Assembly (NCBI RefSeq): GCF_016595235.1
Contig: NZ_JAENHL010000006.1
Location: 744,001 to 808,000 of the forward strand
Length of the DNA: 64,000 nt
From: Taklimakanibacter albus
GTDB taxonomy: Bacteria; Pseudomonadota; Alphaproteobacteria; Rhizobiales; Aestuariivirgaceae
Direction of reading: 5' to 3'
Shown here: positions 26,161 to 35,311 of the stretch, piece by piece
How the letters are laid out: each line of letters begins with the position of its first letter
Position numbering within the stretch: the first letter of the stretch is position 1
The notes under the pieces: generated by a model
Databases searched by the model: none
What the model was told of the DNA's origin: nothing
What the model saw: the letters and a program-made list of their open reading frames with translations, nothing else
Translations under genes and position numbers: made by a program

Positions 26161-29028
26161 CTACGGCGCTGAGGCCAGGTAGAAAACAGGGATAGCGGCG
26201 CTTTTGGTCATGACCGGCGTCTGAAGCCCGTTGGTGAGGTCGCTCACCCGGGTGCTGAGTTCCTCGGCCAGCTCGAAGATCGAAAGCCTGCCATCCGCGC
26301 CGAAGGCCTTCGCGTCGTCCAGCGTCGCGATGAGCGACTTGGTGAACGCGCCATTGTTCCACTGCGCATTCTCATAGGAGAACTGTCTTCCGGTCGATGA
26401 GGCATACATCACCACGCCGTTCGACAGGGCGAATTCATTGGCGAAGCCCGTCATGTCGGCAAGCGACTGGTCGTTGCCGACACCGTTGCCGGCGTTGCAC
26501 GCATCCATGAAGAACAGCACCTTGCCCTGCATCGTGCGCAACATGTTGCGGATGATGATGCCATCGAGGGAGCGGGCGGCAAGCTCGTCTTCCGCAAGGC
26601 TGGCATTGGCCGGGAGGAAATGGAATCCGCCTTGAGCGTCGGTCACCCCGTGTCCGGCCATGAAGACCAAGGCATAGTCATTGGGACCGACGGCCTTGCG
26701 CAGCCGCGTCAGCTGGATCTCGATTTCGTCTTCGTCAGCCTTGTCGTCCAACAGCAGGACGGTCTGCACGTCATCGAAGAAGCGCCCTTTCTGACGTTTG
26801 AGCGCCGCATCCATGTCCATGGCGTCCTTGGCGGCGTAATTTAATTTGAGCTGGGGCTCGTCATAGTTGCTGACCCCGACCAGGAGTGCGTAGAGCTTCG
26901 GCTTCGGTCCCGATTGTGTTTCGCCGGTCCAATGCACCGGAACGGAGACGGTGGCGCTCGGCTGGTCCTGGATGAAGGCGGTCAGCGAGATCGACGCATC
27001 GCGCGGCGGCAGGGGAACCGTCATTGTAAGATCGCTGTCGAGCGTCAGGGTTTCGTCGATTTCCTGCATGGCACGCGGCTGGACGAGCTGGCCATCGACG
27101 CGCAGCTCGAGGCGTGTCACAGGGCGGCCTGAGGGCGAGCGCAAGCGGTATTTCAGTGAAAGCTCCGGCCCCGTTGCTTCCAGGCCGCGCGGGTCGGCCA
27201 TGATCTCCACGACGGCCGGCAAGGTGGCGTCATCATCCTTGCGTTTCGCGGCCTCATTTGCCGTGCTGACGGCTTTCGCCTCATCCAGCGTCTGGAGGAC
27301 CAGACGCACGATATCCGGGCGGTAGAACTTCTCGCGGAACAGGGCGGCTGGAAAGAAATCGGTCGGCGCTGTCCAGGATTTCCCGTTCACATGCCAGCCG
27401 ATCAGGGACTCGCCGCCGGGAGAGGCGGCGTAATAGCCGGACGGCGTCCAGGCGATCCAGCGCCGGTCGGGAACATAGACAAAGAGGCTGAGCAGCAATT
27501 CTCCGGTCGCCGCGCGATACCAGCGAAGAGTTCCATCTGCCACCGCTGCGATCAGGAGCGTCCCGTCGGCGGACAGATTCAAGCCATGGACAGGGCTGTC
27601 GGTGTCGTGATTCCACAGTACCGCGCCCGTGTCACTGAAGCCGTACAACGACCAGATGGTGCTGAGGTAGAATCGTTTGTGATCGGGTGCGATGGCGAGG
27701 GTTCTGGAGTGCTCCCGATCACTGGCGAGCAGCTTCTTGCCATTGAGCGTGGGGATGCCGTTACTCCAGTCACCGACGTCCAGCGACTTGGTATCGGCTT
27801 GAATGTAGTCGGCTGGAGCGGTGGCTTGAGTTTTGAGCAGCAGGGAAGCGGCATCGAAATTGACCGGATCGACATCCCCAAATTTGAGGCCGAATCGCAC
27901 GGCTTTGCCGTCTGGTGCGATGACAAAGAGATTGGAGATTTTGAGACTCATATTGGGTACGCCGGCGTCACGGTAGAACACTGGTTCATTCGTCGCCGAA
28001 TAGGCGCCGATCGAGCCGTCGGAGCTTGCGAAGGCGAATCCGCCCCGTGGCAGGCCTGCCAGCTCCGTGATCGCCCCATTCGGACCTTCCATGACCTGCT
28101 GGGGCGCTCCGCGCCCCGCTTGTGTCCACCGGACGACAGGATGCCTGTATCCCGCCACGTCGTAATTGCCGCCAGCATACAGAAAGAGGCCATCCGCGGA
28201 GAAAGCGACATTGGTCAGATCGCGGTGGGAGAAGGAGGTATCCACCTCGTGGGTGCGAAAGAGATCGGGTACTCGATAGAGATCGATCTTCGACATGCTC
28301 TCATAACCGACGGCGAGGGTACCTCCGTCCGGCGAAAAGGCGAGCTTGGCGAAGGTTGCTCCGCTGCGGCCTTGTGAACGTCGTACACGCTCCGACAGGT
28401 TGGTACCATAGAGCGTGACCGCGCCATCGGCAGCTCCGGTCGCCAGTTGCGTCCCGGTCGAATTGAAGACGGCAGAATAGGCCGCGTCTGCGGCCGTAGC
28501 GAGTTGGGGCTGCTCGCCAAGCGGATTTTCCCAGATGAACAGACCCTGCTTTCCCGCGGCCGCCGCGAGGCGATTGCCATCGGGAGAGAATGCCAGTTCG
28601 TAGACGATGGCCCGAAACGGGCCCAGACGCTTGCGAAGGGTCCCGTCAGAAGAGTTGTACAGGTCGATGAATTGACAAAGGGCGGCGTCGAACTCGCAAC
28701 GTGCATCTCCGGCGAGCGCGATCGTCTTCCCGTCCGGCGCAATGGCGACCGCATCAACCTGACCGAACACCCCTCCGCCGATGGGCGGGCGAATGACTCT
28801 GACAAGCCGCCCTGTCGGGAGGGACCAAAGACGGGCCGTCTTGTCGGCTGATCCGGTAATCAGCAGTTTGCCATCGGGCGTAACGGAGATACCGCGGACA
28901 AGCGCCGTATGCCCCTCGGTCTCGAGCCGGAGCTGAGGCTCCTGGCGGGGCTGAATCACTTCGGCGCTCGCGGTCAGGCTCGCGAACAGAACAAGAATGA
29001 CGCTCAGGCCTGAGCGGAGTGTGCGCAT
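26161..29028 (-). CDS. Secreted WD40-repeat protein with C-terminal caspase (C14) domain
   Basis: A 955-residue exported protein: signal peptide (1-23), an N-terminal beta-propeller built of WD40-like blades (repeated FSPDG / ITGSADKTARLW type segments, about 35-570), a linker with an Ig-like fold (about 600-720), and a C-terminal caspase-like peptidase (about 725-955). The catalytic dyad is present: His in MAGHGV (near residue 790) and Cys in FFMDACNAG (near 842). The start at 29028 is an ATG followed by the signal peptide; a TTG 15 bp upstream is less likely. Metacaspase-like activity on a periplasmic substrate is plausible. No obvious partner gene. Confidence 0.88.
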   Translation of the reverse strand: MRTLRSGLSVILVLFASLTASAEVIQPRQEPQLRLETEGHTALVRGISVTPDGKLLITGSADKTARLWSLPTGRLVRVIRPPIGGGVFGQVDAVAIAPDGKTIALAGDARCEFDAALCQFIDLYNSSDGTLRKRLGPFRAIVYELAFSPDGNRLAAAAGKQGLFIWENPLGEQPQLATAADAAYSAVFNSTGTQLATGAADGAVTLYGTNLSERVRRSQGRSGATFAKLAFSPDGGTLAVGYESMSKIDLYRVPDLFRTHEVDTSFSHRDLTNVAFSADGLFLYAGGNYDVAGYRHPVVRWTQAGRGAPQQVMEGPNGAITELAGLPRGGFAFASSDGSIGAYSATNEPVFYRDAGVPNMSLKISNLFVIAPDGKAVRFGLKFGDVDPVNFDAASLLLKTQATAPADYIQADTKSLDVGDWSNGIPTLNGKKLLASDREHSRTLAIAPDHKRFYLSTIWSLYGFSDTGAVLWNHDTDSPVHGLNLSADGTLLIAAVADGTLRWYRAATGELLLSLFVYVPDRRWIAWTPSGYYAASPGGESLIGWHVNGKSWTAPTDFFPAALFREKFYRPDIVRLVLQTLDEAKAVSTANEAAKRKDDDATLPAVVEIMADPRGLEATGPELSLKYRLRSPSGRPVTRLELRVDGQLVQPRAMQEIDETLTLDSDLTMTVPLPPRDASISLTAFIQDQPSATVSVPVHWTGETQSGPKPKLYALLVGVSNYDEPQLKLNYAAKDAMDMDAALKRQKGRFFDDVQTVLLLDDKADEDEIEIQLTRLRKAVGPNDYALVFMAGHGVTDAQGGFHFLPANASLAEDELAARSLDGIIIRNMLRTMQGKVLFFMDACNAGNGVGNDQSLADMTGFANEFALSNGVVMYASSTGRQFSYENAQWNNGAFTKSLIATLDDAKAFGADGRLSIFELAEELSTRVSDLTNGLQTPVMTKSAAIPVFYLASAP

Positions 29029-29092
29029 TGGATTGCCGTCCAAGATGCGCTCACTCTATCGATCAGTTGGGCAAAGGCAAGGCGCCGATGGG

Positions 29093-29611
29093 CTACTCCA
29101 GGAAGTCTCCGCATTTGGGCGCCGGCAGCGAGCCCCAGGGCATGACCGCCACGGTGGTGGTCGAATTCTGCGGGCTGCCTTCGATGAGCTTGTCGGTGTA
29201 GCTCAGATAGACGAGCACATTGCGCTTGGCGTCGCAGCCGCGCGAGATGTGGAATTTCTTGAAGAACATCGAGCGGCGCATCCGGTAGACGTCATCGCCC
29301 TGGGCGAATTTGCCTTTGAAAGTGATGGGGCCGATCTGCTTGCAGGAGAGCGAGGCTTCCGAACGTTCCTCGGCGAAGCCGGCCCAGCCGGTCCAGCCGC
29401 CGATTTCCGGCACGGTGAAATGGCAGGCGACACCTTCGACCAGCGGGTCATCGAGCGCATAGGTCGCGAGCTTGGCGTCGGGCGACAGCATGCGCCACAC
29501 CGTCGTCTTCTTGAAGATGAGCTCCGGATCGTCCGCTTCCTGCGCGGCGAGCGGGGCGATGACGGCACATCCCGCGACGGCAAGGGCGACAAGCTTGGCA
29601 TAGAGGCGCAT
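29093..29611 (-). CDS. creA: CreA family exported protein
   Basis: A 172-residue periplasmic protein with signal peptide (1-24, ending PLAAQ) and the CreA/DUF-type body: ELIFKKTTVWRMLSPDAKL, DDPLVEGVACHFT, and FKKFHISRGCDAKRNVLVYL. CreA is widely conserved in Proteobacteria but lacks a proven function. Start at 29611 has an AAAGGAAG ribosome site. Same strand as the upstream metC gene, separated by 50 bp. Confidence 0.9.
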   Translation of the reverse strand: MRLYAKLVALAVAGCAVIAPLAAQEADDPELIFKKTTVWRMLSPDAKLATYALDDPLVEGVACHFTVPEIGGWTGWAGFAEERSEASLSCKQIGPITFKGKFAQGDDVYRMRRSMFFKKFHISRGCDAKRNVLVYLSYTDKLIEGSPQNSTTTVAVMPWGSLPAPKCGDFLE

Positions 29612-29661
29612 GGGCGAACTTCCTTTCGGCTTCCGGAGAAATGGCCCCGCCGGGCCCGAAT

Positions 29662-30837
29662 TCAAGACGCCGCCTTGAGGCGCTCGAAGCCTGCCGCGAG
29701 ATCGGCCTTGAGATCGTCGGGATCCTCGAGCCCGATATGGAAGCGCAGGCAGGTGCCCTGGCGCGTCCAAGGCCTCGCTGTGCGGTTGGGTTTGAAGGGC
29801 ACGCAGAGGCTTTCGAAGCCGCCCCAGGAATAGCCCATGCCGAAGAGCTCGAGGCCATCGAGGAAGGCGGCGAGCGCCGCATCGCTCTGTGGCTTGAGCA
29901 CCACCGAGAACAGCCCGCTGGCGCCGGTGAAGTCGCGCTTCCAGATTTCATGGCCGGGCGCCCCGGGCAGGGCCGGATAGAGCACTTCATCCACCTCGGG
30001 ACGGCCCTTGAGCCAGTCGGCAATGTTGACGGCGCTTTTCATATGGCGCTCGAGACGGATATCGATGGTGCGCAGGCCCCGGAGCGTCAGATACATGTCG
30101 TCGGGGCCGGCGAACTGGCCCAGCGTCTCATAACCATCCTTGAAGCGCGGCCATGTTTCCTCGTTGCAGGTGACGGCGCCCATCATGACGTCGGAATGGC
30201 CGACGATATATTTCGTCGCCGCGTGGATCGAGATGTCGCCGCCATGGGCAAAGACATTGAAGTAGTGGCCGCCCGACCAGGTGTTGTCGACGACGACGAG
30301 GGCGCCGGCTTTGTGCGCCCCCTGGGCAATCGCCGGAATGTCCTGCACTTCCATCGTTTGCGAGCCGGGGCTTTCACAATAGACGATGCGTGTCGTCGCC
30401 CGCATGAAGGCTGACACCGCGCCGCCCAGCAGCGGATCGTAATATTCGACGGCGACGCCCCAGTTCTTCAGCATTTTGTCGCAGAAAGCGCGTCCCGGCG
30501 CATAGATGCTGTCGGGGATGAGGATGTGATCGCCGGGCTTCAGGAAGGACAGCAGCGTGGTGGTGATGGCGGAAAGGCCGGAAGGCGTGACCTTGCTGGC
30601 GAAACCATTCTCGAGCGTCGCGATGGCGGTCTCGACCGAGCGCGAGGTCGGCGTGCCGCGCCGCCCGTATTGATAGGTCTGCTTCTGTTCCTTCAGCGCC
30701 TGATAGGTCGGATAGAGTATGGTCGAGGCGTGATAGACGGCCGGCGAGACGATGCCATGTTCGGAATAGTCGCGGGCGGTGGAAACGAGGCGGGTCGCCG
30801 GTTTGAGGCTCTTGAGGTCGGTCTTGGATTTCGCCAT
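29662..30837 (-). CDS. metC: Cystathionine beta-lyase
   Basis: PLP enzyme cleaving cystathionine to homocysteine, pyruvate and ammonia (methionine synthesis). The 391 residues have the Cys/Met-metabolism PLP fold: YGRRGTPTS near residue 57, SGLSAITTTLLSFLKPGD, the cofactor-contacting VVDNTW, and the Schiff-base Lys in HAATKYIVGHSD (about residue 210). The substrate-side residues resemble proteobacterial MetC rather than MetB, though gamma-synthase or other lyases of the family cannot be fully excluded. Confidence 0.92.
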   Translation of the reverse strand: MAKSKTDLKSLKPATRLVSTARDYSEHGIVSPAVYHASTILYPTYQALKEQKQTYQYGRRGTPTSRSVETAIATLENGFASKVTPSGLSAITTTLLSFLKPGDHILIPDSIYAPGRAFCDKMLKNWGVAVEYYDPLLGGAVSAFMRATTRIVYCESPGSQTMEVQDIPAIAQGAHKAGALVVVDNTWSGGHYFNVFAHGGDISIHAATKYIVGHSDVMMGAVTCNEETWPRFKDGYETLGQFAGPDDMYLTLRGLRTIDIRLERHMKSAVNIADWLKGRPEVDEVLYPALPGAPGHEIWKRDFTGASGLFSVVLKPQSDAALAAFLDGLELFGMGYSWGGFESLCVPFKPNRTARPWTRQGTCLRFHIGLEDPDDLKADLAAGFERLKAAS

Positions 30838-30903
30838 GGCTCAATTCATATGGAAGAGGGTAGAACCTCCCGGTTAGCACGGCAGGCCGCGAGGGGAAAA
30901 GTC

Positions 30904-31137
30904 ATGAGTGATATGTCGCCACTGGGCAGGTTCGTCCTGGTCGCCATGCTCTGGGGAGCCAGATTCTCCACGCTGGCCCTCGCCGCCATCTTCGCCCTCG
31001 TGATCTGGCAGAAATGGTTCTCTGCCGCCGCCATCGGCGGCACGCGCCAGGATTACACTTTTCTCGCCATTGTGGGCGGCCTCGGCGTCGCCGCCTTCAT
31101 CTTTGCCCGGTCGGTCGAGCGGGAACTGCGCAAATAG
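30904..31137 (+). CDS. Small inner-membrane protein, 77 residues
   Basis: Two predicted membrane helices (about 10-36 and 48-68) with a basic C-terminal end (SVERELRK). GAGGGGAAAA precedes the ATG at 30904. It is divergent from metC and convergent with the serine hydrolase gene. No family recognised. Confidence 0.65.
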   Translation: MSDMSPLGRFVLVAMLWGARFSTLALAAIFALVIWQKWFSAAAIGGTRQDYTFLAIVGGLGVAAFIFARSVERELRK

Positions 31138-31146
31138 GCGGACGGA

Positions 31147-32307
31147 TCAACGGCCGCTGATCTGTTTCCACGCTTCATAGAGCGTCGAATGGAGCAATTG
31201 CGGCTCGGCGCCGAAGCGCACGACGATCAGGTCCTTTTCCGGCATCAGATAGACGGCCTGGCCGCCATTGCCCATGAAATAGGTGAATTGGCCCTGGAGA
31301 GCCTCACCTGGCCGGTCGAGGATATTGTGCCAGGCATGGAGCCGGTAAAGCCCCTGGCGGACCTGATCATCGGTGAGATCCCGGCCCAGAAAAGCCTGAT
31401 GGAACTCGGCGCTCAGCAAGGGCTGGCTCGGCGTGCCGTTGTTCATGACGTAGCGGGCGGCGTGCACCCAGTCGCGTGCTTTGGCGTAAAGGCAACAATA
31501 GGCCGAGATATCGAGGTCGGGACCATAACGCCGCCACGTGGCACCCTGGGCGCCGGCCGGTTGCCAGATCTCGCGTGACAGCCGCTGGTCGGGAGCGCCG
31601 AGGAGCGCGCCCAGCAGTGCCGTATTCACATTCTGGTAGCTGAACAGGCCGCGTTTCGTGGGATCGATATGGAGCGCCGGCTCGAAGTCCTTGAGGCCGC
31701 TCACATGCAGCCTGGCCATGGGACCGAAGGGATTGGAGATCGTCGCCTCCAGGTCCTTCTCGGGCTGGCCGGAGGCGTGTTTCATTTCATCGGTCTCGAA
31801 GACGATGCCGCTCTTCATGTCGAGAAGCTCGCGCGGGGCGAGCCCAAGTTTCGGCAGCGGCGTGTCGAGCGCCGGCAGCTCACCACGGGTGATGGCACTC
31901 AATGTCAGCACGCCGACCAGGCTCTTTACCAGCGAATAGGAATTGAACCGCGTGTCGCGCGAAAAACCCGGCGCATAATATTCGATCTTCAGCTTGCCGC
32001 CCTGATAGACGAGAAGGGCTTTGCCGCGGCTGTCGGCCATGAGCTTGGCGAGGGCAGGGCTGAGCCTCGTCTGCTCCGGCTCGCCCAGATCGTCGGCTCC
32101 GGCGATGCCCGGCAATTCCGCGAAGGTCCCGCGCGCCGGCCATTCGGGCTTGGGGAAACCTTCGGCGAGAAGCGTAGGCAGGTAAGGCGCATAGAGGAAG
32201 GCGCCCGTCGTCAGAATGACGAGGGCCAGAAGCGGTAGCAGGAGCCAGCGGAAGAACGGTGAGCGCAACGTCGTGTCTCGAAAGGTAAGGAATCTTTCGT
32301 CCGACAT
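31147..32307 (-). CDS. Beta-lactamase-family serine hydrolase (class C fold)
   Basis: A 386-residue protein anchored by one N-terminal membrane helix (about 20-42), with the catalytic domain outside. The SxxK motif is SLVK in FNSYSLVKSLVG; YxN is YQNVN; the third motif lies near NGGQAVYLMPEKD. This pattern fits esterase/D-aminopeptidase-like members (beta-lactamase-related, class C) rather than a resistance enzyme. It begins 23 bp after the phosphotransferase-like gene, so may share its transcript. Start at 32307 chosen over an upstream ATG that overlaps the previous gene. Confidence 0.85.
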   Translation of the reverse strand: MSDERFLTFRDTTLRSPFFRWLLLPLLALVILTTGAFLYAPYLPTLLAEGFPKPEWPARGTFAELPGIAGADDLGEPEQTRLSPALAKLMADSRGKALLVYQGGKLKIEYYAPGFSRDTRFNSYSLVKSLVGVLTLSAITRGELPALDTPLPKLGLAPRELLDMKSGIVFETDEMKHASGQPEKDLEATISNPFGPMARLHVSGLKDFEPALHIDPTKRGLFSYQNVNTALLGALLGAPDQRLSREIWQPAGAQGATWRRYGPDLDISAYCCLYAKARDWVHAARYVMNNGTPSQPLLSAEFHQAFLGRDLTDDQVRQGLYRLHAWHNILDRPGEALQGQFTYFMGNGGQAVYLMPEKDLIVVRFGAEPQLLHSTLYEAWKQISGR

Positions 32308-32330
32308 TGTGGCGGATTTGTATTGTCGAG

Positions 32331-32879
32331 TTATAGGCTGAATGTTTCCTTGATCTTGGCGGCACATTGCGCGGGCGTTGCAACGCTCGAATCGATGGTG
32401 AGATCGTAGTCGACGCCTTGATGGACGCGGGTGAATTGCCAGCGGGCAAGCCCGATCATCCGGTCTTTGCGGTCGCGCTCGCGTTGCTCGAGAACGCCAA
32501 GCGGGGCCATCACCCCAACAAGGGATATCTCATGGTCGACAAATTGAGTTCTGTAATCCTCTGAGTCCGATCCAAGCATGACATCGTCGATGATCAGATT
32601 GTTGCCTTCCGCTGCCAGCCCGGCCATGGCGCGCCGCATGCCGCGCATCAGCTGCATTCCGAAAGCCCCGGTCTTGATGGCGACCACTGGCGCCTCGTCC
32701 TCGAGAGCGGTCTCGAAAATGAAACCGTCCGGATGCCCCCAATAGGTGGCGGGCAGCATGTCGAGGAAACTGTCCATCGTAACATGCAGGAAGGGCTGGA
32801 CGGTGATGTCCTGGAGGGCGCGGGCGATCGAGCTTTTGCCGGCGCTGCCCACGCCATTGAGAAGGATGATGCGAGACAT
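32331..32879 (-). CDS. Chloramphenicol phosphotransferase-like P-loop kinase
   Basis: A 182-residue P-loop protein with Walker A GVGSAGKSS at residues 9-17, a following MDSFLDMLP segment, and the late (R)xxDRxxGLARWQFTRVHQGVDYDLTIDSS characteristic of the CPT family. The founding member phosphorylates chloramphenicol; most bacterial homologues act on unknown small molecules. It lies in a run of minus-strand genes, 42 bp after the SnoaL-like gene. Confidence 0.85.
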   Translation of the reverse strand: MSRIILLNGVGSAGKSSIARALQDITVQPFLHVTMDSFLDMLPATYWGHPDGFIFETALEDEAPVVAIKTGAFGMQLMRGMRRAMAGLAAEGNNLIIDDVMLGSDSEDYRTQFVDHEISLVGVMAPLGVLEQRERDRKDRMIGLARWQFTRVHQGVDYDLTIDSSVATPAQCAAKIKETFSL

Positions 32880-32921
32880 CGCGGCAAGCTGCCATTCATC
32901 CGCTCGGAATGAAAGGGTGCG

Positions 32922-33308
32922 CTATGTTTTTTCCGTCAGCAGATTGGCGTCCCGCGTGAGGCGCCAGCGCCCGTCAGACCCTTTGGTGAGGATCGTCAGC
33001 GTGTAGCCTGCCCGGCGGGTGGTGGTCCCGTCGGGCAGGGTCATCGCGATGTCGATATGGTTGCGCAAATAGGCCCAGTCGCCCAGTACCTTGATCTCGC
33101 TTATGTCGTTGCGGCCTTCGATGCGCATGCCCTTGAGGCTGCTGGCGGCCGCCGCAAATGCTTCCTTGCCGAAGGGCTCGTGCCCGGGAACCATGAAGAC
33201 GACGTCGTCTGTCATGAGTCCCAGCACGGTGTCGATGTCGCCGGCCTGGCTCGCCGTCATCCAGGTGTCGACGACCTTGCGGATGGCTTGTTCGTCGTCA
33301 CCTGCCAT
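32922..33308 (-). CDS. SnoaL-like / SgcJ-family NTF2-fold protein
   Basis: A 128-residue cone-shaped alpha+beta-barrel protein: DEQAIRKVVDTWMTASQAGD, the LMTDDVVFMVPGHEPFGKEAF core, then YLRNHIDIAM. Members bind or isomerise small organic molecules, and function cannot be assigned by sequence alone. It starts 16 bp after the M24 hydrolase stop, so the two are almost certainly cotranscribed. Confidence 0.85.
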   Translation of the reverse strand: MAGDDEQAIRKVVDTWMTASQAGDIDTVLGLMTDDVVFMVPGHEPFGKEAFAAAASSLKGMRIEGRNDISEIKVLGDWAYLRNHIDIAMTLPDGTTTRRAGYTLTILTKGSDGRWRLTRDANLLTEKT

Positions 33309-33324
33309 GGCAGCCTCCGGGTCG

Positions 33325-34551
33325 TTATTTGCCGACCACTACCAGATTACGCGGCATCTCGGTGAGGATTTCGAGGCCCTTGTCGGTCATGAGGTAAGAA
33401 TCGATCCAGCCTGCGCCCGAACCGCCGGGCCAGTCCTCGAACACGTCGTACTGGACCTCGAAGTTGAACACCATGCCGGGCTTCATGACCGGATCATTGG
33501 TCGGCTCGAACGGATTGGGACGGTGGCGATGCACCCAGTCGGGCGGGAAGGCGATGCCGAGCGTGTAGCCGCCGATGAACCATTCATATTTGGCCCGGTC
33601 GACACCCGATTTGGCGATGAAGGCATCCGCTGCTTCCTGGACCTTGCTGAACGGATCCCCCGGCCTGACGCCTTTGACGATGGCGTCGCTGCAGCCGGCC
33701 GAGCGGTCGAACAGATCGTGCCAGCGTTTGTCGATCTCGCCCATGGCGAAGCTGCGGCTGAGATTGACGTGATAGCGATGCAGGCTGGCGCTGAAATCGA
33801 GATGCACGACGTCGCCGCTCTTGAGCCGGCGATGCGAGGCGGGGGCGTGATGGCAGCCGGAACGCGGGCCGCTGCCGATCATGGTGCGGATGCCCGGATG
33901 GCCGCCGCCGCGTTTCATCAACTCATAGCAGATGACCGCGTCGATCTCGGTCTCGGCGACACCGACCCGCAAGAAGTCGCGTGCCTTCTCCATCGTCGCG
34001 AGGGTGATCTTGGCGGCTTCGCGCACCACCGCGACCTCGCGCGGCGACTTATAGAGCCGGACATCCTCGATGATGTCAGAATCCTCGACGACGGTCGCGC
34101 CGGCCTCGGCCAGATATTTGCCGATCGCGCGGACATGGTCGGGATGGCCGCCATAACCCCAGCTCTGGATCGCGATCTTGCCGCGTCCCCAGCCATGAGC
34201 CAGGATCTTGCCTGCGAGCTCCTTGGTCTGCTCGGTCGCCGGAATGCTGCGCGAATGATACCAGATGTCCTTGATCTCGGGCGTATTGGAGATCAGCACC
34301 TTGTGGCTGGTATTGTCGAAGAAGACATAGGAGCCGCTGGCGGTGTCGAAATAGAGCCCGACCACCGCGTGACGATACTGCCAGATATGATCATGGCCGG
34401 TGAGGTAGTGATAGTCGCGCGGCGCGGTAATGACGATGCCGTCATAACCGGCCTGTTCGAGCGCCTTCTTCACCTTGGCGCGACGCTCGGCAAATTCCTC
34501 CGGCGGGAAGGGCTGCTCCCAATCGACCCGGCTCCTGATGTTCATATCCAT
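33325..34551 (-). CDS. M24-family creatinase/ectoine-hydrolase-like protein, metal ligands lost
   Basis: A 408-residue pita-bread-fold protein: N-terminal creatinase domain (about 1-165) and C-terminal catalytic domain (about 170-405). In metallopeptidases of this fold five residues (D, D, H, E, E) bind two metals. Here the second Asp is Asn (HVNLSRSF), the His position lies in GGYTLGIAFPPDW, and the last Glu is Asp (GWIDSYLM). This is the pattern of metal-independent members such as creatinase and ectoine hydrolase (DoeA/EutD), which hydrolyse C-N bonds in small guanidino or amidino compounds. Neighbours (FAD oxidase, cupin, TetR) suggest catabolism of a nitrogenous compound. Confidence 0.8.
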   Translation of the reverse strand: MDMNIRSRVDWEQPFPPEEFAERRAKVKKALEQAGYDGIVITAPRDYHYLTGHDHIWQYRHAVVGLYFDTASGSYVFFDNTSHKVLISNTPEIKDIWYHSRSIPATEQTKELAGKILAHGWGRGKIAIQSWGYGGHPDHVRAIGKYLAEAGATVVEDSDIIEDVRLYKSPREVAVVREAAKITLATMEKARDFLRVGVAETEIDAVICYELMKRGGGHPGIRTMIGSGPRSGCHHAPASHRRLKSGDVVHLDFSASLHRYHVNLSRSFAMGEIDKRWHDLFDRSAGCSDAIVKGVRPGDPFSKVQEAADAFIAKSGVDRAKYEWFIGGYTLGIAFPPDWVHRHRPNPFEPTNDPVMKPGMVFNFEVQYDVFEDWPGGSGAGWIDSYLMTDKGLEILTEMPRNLVVVGK

Positions 34552-34591
34552 GACGGTCTCCCTTGCGAATGTCGCCGGGATTTAATCATGT

Positions 34592-34617
34592 CCATATTTT
34601 AGTGCAATAAAATTTTT
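34592..34617. promoter_or_regulatory. Candidate TetR operator before the M24 gene
   Basis: Near-palindrome of the same 10-6-10 layout as the site at 37137: left arm CCATATTTTA, 6-bp spacer, right arm TAAAATTTTT. It lies 41 bp upstream of the M24 start and touches the stop codon of the TetR gene. Confidence 0.55.
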
Positions 34618-35246
34618 TATGAGACTAAAAATTTGGAAGACCCCAGGCCGCGATAAAGCTCCTTCACGATGGCCTTGATCTCGTCACCATGGCCTGACCG
34701 GCTTTGTGCATTGTAGAAGATGGCCAAGCGGAAATAATGCTCGCAGACCGCATCGAGCAGCTTGGCGGCGGCCTTCGTGTCGGTTTCGGCGTGGATGAGC
34801 TGCTTCTGCTTCAGCGTGTCGAGAAACTGCACCGACCTGTCGACATAGAAGGAGCTGAGCTTGCCGAAGAGCGGGCCCAGATCGTCATCCCGAACACGCT
34901 CCTGATAGAGCGAGCGCCATACGTCGCGATCAAGCGTGTCGAAGGAACCGTCGGTGACGAGCTTTACCCAATCGGTGAGGGCGCGCTGGGCGTCGCGGTG
35001 GCTGCGCTTGGTGATGAAGGCGTCCATGCGCTCGGACAGTTCCTCCTGCCGGCTGAGCACCAGCTCGAGGATGACGGCGCTCTTGGAGCCGAAATAATTA
35101 TAGATCGTCGGCACTGTGACGTCGGCCTCGGCCGCGATGTCCTGCAGGCTGATGTCGGAGAACATCTTCTTCGACAGGAGTTTCAATGTGGCGTCGAGAA
35201 TATGCTGACGCCGCATCGTCTTCTGTTTGCCGCGAAGTCCTGTCAC
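34617..35246 (-). CDS. TetR/AcrR-family transcription regulator
   Basis: A 209-residue regulator with an N-terminal helix-turn-helix (about 10-57: RQHILDATLKLLSKKMFSD, then DIAAEADVTVPTIYNYFGSK) and an all-helical ligand domain. It sits inside the gene cluster it probably controls, between the FAD oxidase and the M24 hydrolase genes. Two matching AT-rich palindromes flank the cluster's transcription starts and are the likely operators. Ligand unknown. Confidence 0.9.
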   Translation of the reverse strand: MTGLRGKQKTMRRQHILDATLKLLSKKMFSDISLQDIAAEADVTVPTIYNYFGSKSAVILELVLSRQEELSERMDAFITKRSHRDAQRALTDWVKLVTDGSFDTLDRDVWRSLYQERVRDDDLGPLFGKLSSFYVDRSVQFLDTLKQKQLIHAETDTKAAAKLLDAVCEHYFRLAIFYNAQSRSGHGDEIKAIVKELYRGLGSSKFLVS

Positions 35247-35311
35247 TCAAGGTTCCTCTTATTATGATCCCCGCAAATGACCATGACGGACAGAGTCCCG
35301 CAATAGGCCGA

